From positions 568,676 to 612,651 of the forward strand of contig NZ_JQAK01000001.1 in NCBI RefSeq assembly GCF_000757605.1: a stretch of DNA of 43,976 nt, written 5' to 3'. The notes beneath the pieces are model-generated. The model saw only the letters and a list, made by a program, of their open reading frames with translations. It was not told the origin of the DNA and ran no database searches. Source of the stretch: Candidatus Paracaedibacter symbiosus. GTDB lineage: Bacteria > Pseudomonadota > Alphaproteobacteria > Paracaedibacterales > Paracaedibacteraceae. Made by a program: the position numbers and the translations under genes. Within the stretch, counting starts at the first letter, position 1. Each line of letters opens with the position of its first letter. Positions 37,744 through 43,976 of this stretch are shown one piece after another.

Positions 37744-38423
37744 AAGATATCAGTGTCACCATGGGGCACGGCACTATACTGGAACGCCAAATTTTAACAG
37801 ACCTCAATTTGACCATTAGGCGCGGCGAATTTGTGATTTTAATTGGCGGCAACGGCGCTGGTAAATCAACGTTGTTTAATGCGATTTCAGGTGCCCTTGC
37901 TGTTGACTCTGGCAGCATTACTTTGGACAATACAGACATCACTAAATGGTCGGTAGAAGAACGCAGTCCCGCCATAGCAAAAGTCTTACAAGACCCACGC
38001 ATCGCCACGATTAGCAACATGACCATCGAGGAAAATTTAAGCTTTGCCTATAAGCGAGGCCAATCCCGTCGTTTTGCTCGCCACAAAAATAATGCGCGGC
38101 GTGAAATCTTCATCGAGAAATTAGCAATGCTTGGCATGGGCTTGGAAAAACGTTTAAATGAGCTCACCGGTAATTTATCCGGCGGCCAACGTCAAGCTTT
38201 AAGCTTAATCATGGCATTGATGAGTGAGTCAAAAGTGTTGTTGCTCGATGAAATCACTGCTGCTCTTGATCCAACAATGGCTAAGGTGATGATGGAATTA
38301 ACCACTCGCATTGTTGCTGAAGAACAGCGCACCACCTTGATGATTACCCATAACACCGCGCACATGACCCACTATAGCGATCGCACCCTACGCTTAGTAG
38401 ATGGTCAAGTGGTAGCAATTTGA
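37731..38423 (+). CDS. ABC transporter ATP-binding protein, TrpZ-like
   Basis: This 230-residue ATPase energises the importer. Walker A is GGNGAGKSTLF, the signature is LSGGQRQALSLIMAL, Walker B is VLLLDEITAALDP, and the switch His is in MITHNTA. The start overlaps the permease gene by 13 bases, completing a three-gene transporter. Its TGA stop is followed by the ribosome site of the next gene. Confidence 0.92.
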   Translation: MLCLKDISVTMGHGTILERQILTDLNLTIRRGEFVILIGGNGAGKSTLFNAISGALAVDSGSITLDNTDITKWSVEERSPAIAKVLQDPRIATISNMTIEENLSFAYKRGQSRRFARHKNNARREIFIEKLAMLGMGLEKRLNELTGNLSGGQRQALSLIMALMSESKVLLLDEITAALDPTMAKVMMELTTRIVAEEQRTTLMITHNTAHMTHYSDRTLRLVDGQVVAI

Positions 38424-38438
38424 GGAAGGAGCCAAACC

Positions 38439-39308
38439 ATTTCTCCTTTTGAGACCAACATAATCACGATTTTTGGGGCACACGGCAAAGACTGGCTGAG
38501 AGCTCTTCCTACCCTGGTCTCAGCTTGCGCCTCCCAATGGCAACTTAAACATCTAGTGGCATTTCCCAATCTTACCAATAATTATGTGATGTCTGGATTA
38601 CAAGGTGACCAGCCTATTATTCTTAAAATCGGAATTGATCAATCGGCCATCGAAAAGGAAGCCGTTTGCCTTCAAAGCTTTGCTGGTCAGGGATGCGTGA
38701 AATTACTGAAAAGTGATTTGAGGCGGGGCGCTTTGCTGTTGGAATGCGCCAATCCTGGGCATTCTCTAAAATCCTTTTTTCCTAAAGAAGATCATCTGGC
38801 AATCCAGGCAACGGTGCAAGTAATGCAACAATTACACAAAGCCCCTTTCTCTACCCGGCAGTTTCCTTCCCTTGTCCAATGGCTCCACGAGCTGGACAAG
38901 GAGTGGGAATTGCCGGCTAACTACTTAGAAAAAGCACGTCATCTCAAATACCAGTTACTGGCAACTCAAGGTCCTCCTGTCCTGCTTCACGGGGATCTGC
39001 ATCATGATAATATCTTAGCTCACAATCAGAGGTATGTTGCTCTCGACCCGAAAGGTGTGATTGGGGAGTCGGCGTATGAGGTGGGGGCGTATTTACGCAA
39101 TCCAATTCCTGACTTAATGCAGCATGGGGATGCGAAAGATATTATTGCAAGACGAATTCAAGGCTTTGCGACTGAGCTTTCACTTAATCCGCAACGTCTG
39201 GCGCAATGGAACTATGTCCAGGCGGTTTTATCTGCGTGCTGGAAGATTGCTGATGGTCTCTCACCTCAGCCATTCCTGGCGTATTTAGAAATTATTGAGG
39301 AAGATTAA
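38439..39308 (+). CDS. APH(6)/hydroxyurea-kinase-like phosphotransferase with probable ATT start
   Basis: This kinase-fold protein carries LLHGDLHHDNIL (Brenner motif) and ALDPKGVIGE, the APH(6)-type replacement for DFG. The frame is open back to the TGA at 38421. The first conventional start is GTG at 38556, but the 39 codons before it read like family sequence (FGAHGKDWLRALP, LVAFPNLTNNYV). AAGGAG at 38426-38431 is seven bases before ATT at 38439, so ATT is the likely initiator and gives 289 residues. The substrate is unknown; relatives phosphorylate streptomycin or small metabolites. It may belong to the transporter operon. Confidence 0.8.
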   Translation: MSPFETNIITIFGAHGKDWLRALPTLVSACASQWQLKHLVAFPNLTNNYVMSGLQGDQPIILKIGIDQSAIEKEAVCLQSFAGQGCVKLLKSDLRRGALLLECANPGHSLKSFFPKEDHLAIQATVQVMQQLHKAPFSTRQFPSLVQWLHELDKEWELPANYLEKARHLKYQLLATQGPPVLLHGDLHHDNILAHNQRYVALDPKGVIGESAYEVGAYLRNPIPDLMQHGDAKDIIARRIQGFATELSLNPQRLAQWNYVQAVLSACWKIADGLSPQPFLAYLEIIEED

Positions 39309-39458
39309 TTTTTACACAACGATGACGAATACCATAATTTCCTTTCAAAGAATAGCAAGCGAAACCACATTTTTGATAAAATCCCAGCCCTCCTTCATCA
39401 GTCTCTGCCATAATTCTGATGGGTTGGAACAAACTGATGACTTTTCATTCACCATTAC

Positions 39459-40022
39459 TCATTCCGCCAAACGAATATAGCGACGCCCTAGACGTAATGT
39501 CTCAACACCGGGTTTAGCACACAGCCCCTTTGCTTTGATTTCAAGGGTAAATCCGGCTGCCTCAGCCACGCGAATGCTGGCATAGTTTTCCTCATCCATC
39601 ACAATAGACAGACGCTTCAACCCCATTTCTTGAAAAGCATACTCCACTAAAGCATTCACCATCTCAATGACAAAACCTTGGCCATGTGCCGATTTTTTAC
39701 ACCAATACCCGATTTCCGCAGAACCTGTTTTCCAATCAAGCTTATGAAAACTGGCACTACAAACAAGCTTCTCTTCATAAAAACTTATAAAGTGAAACTC
39801 GTCTCTTAAAATAAACTTAGCATAAAACTCCCGTGCAGTTTTTTCCAAATCTTTGGGAGTTTTGACGTAGTGAGTCCATTCAAACCACTTCTCAAAGAGT
39901 TGACGTGATTCCTCTATTGCCTCAAACATTTTGGCGCCATCTCCGGGCTGCACAGGGCGAATCACTAGACGCTTGGCCGTAATAGAAAGGGGCAGATCGA
40001 GTAAAATTGGCTCTTGGATCAT
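39459..40022 (-). CDS. GNAT acetyltransferase (RimJ/RimL type)
   Basis: This 187-residue protein has the GNAT acetyl-CoA fold: LVIRPVQPGDGAKMFEAIEE at the N-terminus, IGYWCKKSAHGQGFVIEMVNA (the A motif, a variant of Q-x2-G-x-G/A) and RLSIVMDEENYASIRVAEAAGF. RimJ/RimL relatives acetylate N-terminal amines of ribosomal proteins, but this member's target is unknown. A longer frame from 40118 would overlap the phosphatase gene; ATG 40022 fits the family. Confidence 0.88.
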   Translation of the reverse strand: MIQEPILLDLPLSITAKRLVIRPVQPGDGAKMFEAIEESRQLFEKWFEWTHYVKTPKDLEKTAREFYAKFILRDEFHFISFYEEKLVCSASFHKLDWKTGSAEIGYWCKKSAHGQGFVIEMVNALVEYAFQEMGLKRLSIVMDEENYASIRVAEAAGFTLEIKAKGLCAKPGVETLRLGRRYIRLAE

Positions 40023-40065
40023 CCTAAATCTCTTTTTTGGTGATTTTAGTTGGCCAGTTGAGATT

Positions 40066-40845
40066 TTATAGTGCAGTTTTCTCTGGGTAATAGATTTGAA
40101 TAGCGTCGACACTGACAAGCTCTAGCTCAGGGTATCGAAAGGCTGTTAATTTTCCCCCGAAAACACAACCCGTATCGATATTAATGGTGTTATTCATCCA
40201 CGTTGCTTCTGGAACAACCGTATGCCCATAAACAACTAGTGTCTCTCCTTGATAGTCTTCTGCCCAAGGTGAACGAACCGGCAGCCCAAACTCATCCACT
40301 TCTCCTGTCGTTTGACCATAGAGGCAAAAGGCCCGAATGCGGGGTGAATCTTTACCTATGTGATCTTCTTTGAGCCCAGCGTGCGCCACAGCTAATCTTC
40401 CCTTATCAAATACATAGTGGGGAACTAACTGATTTAGAAAATCAACTACTGAAGAATTAAAAGATTCATCTTCCTTGGCCAATTGGTCGAGAGTTTCTTT
40501 CAATCCATGTAAAACTTTTACATCCCGCCCTATGAGTTTACGCTTAAGCTTATCATCATGATTACCACAAACACAAAACGCTATTCCACTCCAAACAGCC
40601 TCCATAACAAGTCGCAATACATCGGGAGAATTGGGGCCACGGTCCACTAAATCTCCCACAAAAATCAGCCGTCTTCCCTTTGGATGCGAGACTTGAATTT
40701 TATTGCCTTTTTCAAAGGTATAACCCAGCTTCACTAACAAGGTAACCAACTCGTCAAAGCACCCATGCACATCTCCAATAATGTCAAAAGGGCCATACTC
40801 ATCACTTTTATCAATTGTTGATAACTGGGTCTGGATATTATCCAT
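40066..40845 (-). CDS. PrpE/Pnkp-like calcineurin metallophosphatase
   Basis: This 259-residue phosphatase has the metal-binding motifs GDVHGCFDEL, GDLVDRGPNS, CGNHDDKL, HAG and VYGHTVV. The pattern matches bis(5'-nucleosyl)-tetraphosphatase PrpE and the phosphatase module of bacterial Pnkp. No kinase or ligase domain is attached. The substrate could be a dinucleoside polyphosphate or a phosphoprotein. The chosen ATG (40845) is preceded by a TTG three codons earlier that could also start it. Confidence 0.9.
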   Translation of the reverse strand: MDNIQTQLSTIDKSDEYGPFDIIGDVHGCFDELVTLLVKLGYTFEKGNKIQVSHPKGRRLIFVGDLVDRGPNSPDVLRLVMEAVWSGIAFCVCGNHDDKLKRKLIGRDVKVLHGLKETLDQLAKEDESFNSSVVDFLNQLVPHYVFDKGRLAVAHAGLKEDHIGKDSPRIRAFCLYGQTTGEVDEFGLPVRSPWAEDYQGETLVVYGHTVVPEATWMNNTINIDTGCVFGGKLTAFRYPELELVSVDAIQIYYPEKTAL

Positions 40846-40941
40846 GGTACTCAAAATCTCTCTATTGCTTTAAAATTTTTGAATCAATTGCTAATTATTT
40901 CTTTCCATAAGAGAACTTAAAATTGCATCAAAATCACCTCT

Positions 40942-41379
40942 TTAGGTAATTAATTTACTAAACTCTTTCAAATATGCCATACTACCCTCATTTTCCAAGG
41001 GGTGATGACACACAGCTTCTAACGGCCAACCATGAATATCAACAATATAGGCAGCATAATAATTAGGGTGATATTCTTCTCTAATCCCAGGCTTGCCATT
41101 ATCCATAGCTCCTAATTTTAGAGCATTCTCATACCATCTATCTATTGCTAACCGCTCAGGAGCATGGAAAGCTATATGAAGACCTAACTTTCTTCTTTCG
41201 GAGAGGGAAGGTAAAGCACCGACAGCTGTTATCCAGAAGAACTTGCTATGTTCTGTTCCATATCCAGCCGTACTCTTAAAGGTCATAAATCTTTTAATAT
41301 TTAAAGGTTCTAAAAGGCTATCATAAAACTCTAATCCTTTTTGGAAGTCGTCTACAAACAGAGATACATGATCCAGCAT
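40942..41379 (-). CDS. VOC family protein (glyoxalase-like)
   Basis: This 145-residue single-domain protein starts MLDHVSLFVDDFQKGLEFYD, the typical opening of the vicinal oxygen chelate fold, and carries HIAFHAPERLAIDRWYENAL and AAYIVDIHGWPLEAV. Metal-ligand candidates (His4, His in HIAFHA, Glu in PLEAV) are in place. The reaction is unknown. A GGAGG site precedes the ATG. Confidence 0.88.
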   Translation of the reverse strand: MLDHVSLFVDDFQKGLEFYDSLLEPLNIKRFMTFKSTAGYGTEHSKFFWITAVGALPSLSERRKLGLHIAFHAPERLAIDRWYENALKLGAMDNGKPGIREEYHPNYYAAYIVDIHGWPLEAVCHHPLENEGSMAYLKEFSKLIT

Positions 41380-41403
41380 TTCTTCCCTCCTTTTGGGTAA
41401 AAC

Positions 41404-41577
41404 CTATTCCTGGCAGGTGATAAGATTACCTTTATATTTATAGTCAGCCCTTGAAGACAGGCAATAGTATAAGCCGTCCCTTTTGAGAGCATCGCCACAT
41501 TGGCAGAAGGTTGTTCCCTTTATTCTTTCTGTAAAAGCGGCTCGATCTCTCGCGATAAGAAATACTAATGATAGAAG
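41404..41577 (-). other. in-frame open stretch after the small membrane protein's TGA
   Basis: Directly after the TGA of the next-listed gene, the same frame stays open for 57 codons to a TAG. It encodes SLVFLIARDRAAF, then GTTFCQCGDALKRDG, YYCLSSRADYK and NLITCQE, with Cys spaced like a small zinc site. There is no ATG, GTG or TTG in frame. It could be the severed C-terminus of the upstream gene, a read-through product, or chance. Confidence 0.3.
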
Positions 41578-41892
41578 TCAACGAAGATAATTTCCTATAA
41601 TTTTAGCCAATGGAAAAACATACAGACCAAGAGATATTAATAAAAGAATAACTCCTCCTATTATTAAGTAAGCACGCGTTTTTTTAGAACTTATTTTTTC
41701 TAAAGGAGGGGGAGCTAGTTCTTTAATACTATTATAAAGATTATAATAGGTGGCTAGAACTTCTTTCTCGGTTACTCTTTCTTTAGAAGGCAAATAAATG
41801 ATTTTAGTAAGTTCAGTTGCTACATGCAATTTCATCTCTGTAAGAGCTTCTGCGCGTTCAATTATCTTGCTAGGAATTTCTGATATAGCCAT
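41578..41892 (-). CDS. small membrane protein of unknown function
   Basis: This 104-residue protein has a soluble, helical N-terminal region and one C-terminal transmembrane helix (YLIIGGVILLLISLGLYVF, about residues 74-92). GAGGAG lies just before the ATG. I do not recognise it. Its stop is a TGA followed in frame by a 57-codon open stretch, so it may be a truncated form of a longer protein. Confidence 0.6.
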   Translation of the reverse strand: MAISEIPSKIIERAEALTEMKLHVATELTKIIYLPSKERVTEKEVLATYYNLYNSIKELAPPPLEKISSKKTRAYLIIGGVILLLISLGLYVFPLAKIIGNYLR

Positions 41893-42879
41893 CTCTTACT
41901 CCTCAAAGGGCGAAAAACCCTTTATTTTTATTACCAATAGTTTTATGTCTATGAGGTGCGGCCACTTTCGCTATGCAATAATCTCCACTTACCGACATTT
42001 TAAGAATATAAGCTTGATTTGCTGATGGGCAACGTTAAAACATATCTTCTCATAACGCCCCTTTTAAAAGAAGTTCGCCGCCAATTAAGCTTTCTTAAAA
42101 GTTAGTTCCTCCTTGCGGAGAAGCTCAAAAATATTATAAGTTTCCCCTTAAATATTTTAACAATTTGCTGCCTCTTGGTCTTTTTCCTGCAATCTATCTG
42201 TATGGAAAAAGTTGTTGAGGTCACTAACAATCTGAAATCTTAAAGATGACCCCGGGGAGACTTGATAAATCTCATATTTATTTTGGATAGATTGAAAGCT
42301 GTCTTGATGGGGCTATTATTGGACAATGGCAGTCTTAGCTATATTATCTGTCTCTGGTATGGAGGGTACTCAGCAAGGAAATAGCAGATAAAAATAGTGG
42401 AATCATGAGAGAAGTAATCCAATGCCCTCAACTACATACCAAGATTTTTTAAGTAAAATAAAATGATGTGAGGATGAATAATTTAATGAAATGATATCAC
42501 TCTCATCCAATTAAAACTGTTTCGCTCAATTTGAATTATATTACAATTATAATAAAGATTTAATTTTTAAACACCTTTTTAATAATCTTATTTTTTCTTA
42601 ATGCGAGAGAGTTTTTCTATTATCCTTCCTTTAAAGGACAAACCCAGATAGTTATAGCGGCTTGCTATTATAAATGAATAGATCGAACTGAAAAAGAGGC
42701 AGCTCTACTACTAAAAATGGCAGAGCTTTATCGTTAGACCTCTTTTGAAACAGTCGCCTTTTGCGCCCAGACGTCGCTAGATTTTAACTCGTAAGCTTCA
42801 TTTACTTTTATAAACTCCCCATGCTCGTCAAAATTTTGCTAGTCAGAGAAACAAAACTCTCGACTTCAAAAAAGGTCTG
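41893..42879 (-). other. about 1 kb without an intact gene; coding remnants
   Basis: No complete gene is visible in any frame. On the minus strand, two stretches look like former coding DNA. 42157-42312 reads QNKYEIYQVSPGSSL, then RFQIVSDLNNFFHTD to a TAA, with a stop just upstream. 42736-42838 reads QNFDEHGEFIKVNEAYEL, then KSSDVWAQKATVSKEV to a TAA. They have no start codons. The sequence AGACCT(C/T)TTTTGAA occurs in inverted orientation at about 42737 and 42880. A hairpin CTCC-TTGC-GGAG (about 42109-42120) lies between. Confidence 0.5.
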
Positions 42880-43551
42880 TTAGTTAGCACTAATAATTTG
42901 AGCCATCAACTGGCTGCGCATGACAACTCCTTCTGGTGCAGTCTTGCTTTGAGCGAGCTTTACAAAAATTTCACCTGCTTGAGCTTTATCACCTTTTTGA
43001 AATAAAAGAGCCCCTTTTAATTCCAAGACGAGAGGTGCAAGGGAAGAGTGTTCTTGATCAATCGCATCCAACTCTTTCAGCAAAGTTTCAAAGTTCACTT
43101 CAGATTGCTCGCTTTGGATCACCACTTTTTGATAGGTGGCCAAATCATGCCAAACCGAATCAATATTTTTAGTATTAAGAATATCTTGATAAAGTTTCAG
43201 AGCCTCTTGTTTCTGGCGTGCATCCCCTAAACTCAAAATACCTGCCTCATTAACTTTAGCAAGAATATCATAAGGAGCAACCGTGCTTGTCGCCAAACTT
43301 TTTAAAACGCTAAGTGCCTCACCATGGCGATCTTGTGCCGCATAGTCTTGAGCACTAATCAAAACATCCGAAGCTTTGCTGCGTTTGTTATAGTCGTATT
43401 GGTTCCACAAATTATATCCGACAAGGCAAGCAAGTCCCATAATAATAAAGCCGGTAAGGGCTTTACCATAACGATTCCAAAGATTCATATATTTTTCATG
43501 ACGAATATCGCTTTCGACTTCTTCCATGAATTCATCAAATTTTTCGGCCAT
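42880..43551 (-). CDS. YfgM-like tetratricopeptide protein (TPR_21 family)
   Basis: This 223-residue protein has a cytoplasmic N-terminus, one transmembrane helix (about residues 31-49, ALTGFIIMGLACLVGYNLW) and a periplasmic helical-repeat domain. DEFMEEVESDIRHEKYMNLWNRYGK is the typical YfgM-like opening. In E. coli YfgM works with the Sec-linked chaperone PpiD, and in alphaproteobacteria the gene usually precedes bamB and der. Here only decayed DNA follows it. Confidence 0.85.
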   Translation of the reverse strand: MAEKFDEFMEEVESDIRHEKYMNLWNRYGKALTGFIIMGLACLVGYNLWNQYDYNKRSKASDVLISAQDYAAQDRHGEALSVLKSLATSTVAPYDILAKVNEAGILSLGDARQKQEALKLYQDILNTKNIDSVWHDLATYQKVVIQSEQSEVNFETLLKELDAIDQEHSSLAPLVLELKGALLFQKGDKAQAGEIFVKLAQSKTAPEGVVMRSQLMAQIISAN

Positions 43552-43640
43552 AAAACCCCCAGGGTGAACGTTTTTAGTGATTTTTTATTTCATCATACTG
43601 TACTATAACTAATGTAGAAATTAAATTATATAGATTTTAA

Positions 43641-43976
43641 ATGACTTTGGATCCCATTTACACTCAAACAACAAATTTTGTTAAAGTGACAGTTTTTCCC
43701 ATTTATTTGGAAAATCAATCGTCGCCTGAAGAAAATCACTATCTTTGGGCTTACCATGTCCACATTGAAAATTTAGGGACGGAGACAATCCAGTTGCGTT
43801 CACGCCATTGGACGATCACCGATGCGTATGGCAGGCGTCAGGAAATCCGTGGTGGTGGCGTGGTTGGTGAACATCCAACGATTAAACCAGGAGCGGCTTT
43901 TGAGTATACAAGCGGCACTCCGCTGTCCACACCGTCAGGAATTATGATGGGTCAGTATGAGATGGAAAAAACCCAT
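43641..43976 (+). CDS. apaG: ApaG protein, 5' part (cut by window edge)
   Basis: The frame is open from ATG 43641 to the window end (112 codons of about 130). The sequence has the ApaG fibronectin-like domain: [42 protein letters not shown] and [17 protein letters not shown]. ApaG is a small cytoplasmic protein associated with cobalt/magnesium sensitivity and Ap4A metabolism; its biochemical role is unsettled. It is divergent from the YfgM-like gene, leaving 89 AT-rich bases for both promoters. No ribosome site is seen. Confidence 0.93.
   Translation, partial: MTLDPIYTQTTNFVKVTVFPIYLENQSSPEENHYLWAYHVHIENLGTETIQLRSRHWTITDAYGRRQEIRGGGVVGEHPTIKPGAAFEYTSGTPLSTPSGIMMGQYEMEKTH

Noticed and set aside
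41576-41578. UGA read as tryptophan (altered genetic code)
   Set aside because: TGA ends acsA, regulator and transporter genes here with proper overlaps, and Trp is encoded by TGG throughout.
42737-42880. Complete miniature insertion sequence bounded by AGACCT(C/T)TTTTGAA
   Set aside because: The match is only 14 bases with one mismatch, one copy lies in a coding-like fragment, and no target duplication is apparent.

Overview
The window looks like chromosomal DNA from a moderately AT-rich alphaproteobacterium, most plausibly a host-associated member of the Holosporales type (Paracaedibacter/Odyssella-like). The lineage call is inference. It rests on alphaproteobacterial signatures: a RegB/RegA pair divergent from a SCO protein, an sdhCDAB operon, the ftsE-ftsX-ydcF-plsC-DUF2125-like run, an initiator tRNA with a weakened 3GC stem, and apaG beside a YfgM-like protein. 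An amino-acid (probably tryptophan) importer and dispersed palindromic repeats add to it. No phage, CRISPR array, rRNA or intact insertion sequence was seen.

Layout. 1-564: 5' part of an intracellular polyhydroxybutyrate depolymerase (minus). 698-3250: SCO protein divergent from the redox two-component pair RegB/RegA. 3251-3937: intergenic, holding copy 1 of a small element with perfect terminal inverted repeats. 3938-7158: acetyl-CoA synthetase overlapping an unknown secreted protein. 7391-12931: envelope and housekeeping run (RlpA, DacC, Tmk, thioesterase-like, methyltransferase, HisC-like aminotransferase), closed by copy 2 of the element. 13075-18341 (minus): Sel1 protein, DUF2125-like protein, PlsC, YdcF, FtsX, FtsE, with a second repeat family between ftsE and ftsX. 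18675-22107: MgtA-type P-ATPase and a periplasmic protein. 22108-23261: gene-poor, with tRNA-fMet and the second copy of the ftsEX repeat. 23262-29214: ABC-F ATPase and a two-gene RND pump. 29228-34400 (minus): succinate dehydrogenase and methionyl-tRNA synthetase. 34511-39308: SDR, then a TrpR-like regulator, a three-gene TrpX-type ABC importer and an APH(6)-like kinase. 39459-43551 (minus): acetyltransferase, phosphatase, VOC protein, small membrane protein, about 1 kb of decayed DNA, YfgM-like protein. 43641-end: 5' part of apaG.

How it fits together. PHB depolymerase, acetyl-CoA synthetase and succinate dehydrogenase feed aerobic acetyl-CoA metabolism. SCO and RegBA probably tie cytochrome oxidase assembly and gene expression to respiratory redox state. 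RlpA, DacC, FtsEX, PlsC and the YfgM-like protein serve envelope growth and division. The TrpR-like regulator with a palindrome over its promoter, leading into an amino-acid importer, looks like an uptake circuit for an organism that takes aromatic amino acids from its host.

Most notable: a MITE-like element whose 23-24 bp ends are themselves palindromic; a second palindromic repeat inside ftsEX; a TrpR-like/importer operon with an operator-like site; a kinase gene apparently starting at ATT; a 13-bp perfect palindrome just before sdhC; and an uncharacterised secreted protein coupled to acs.
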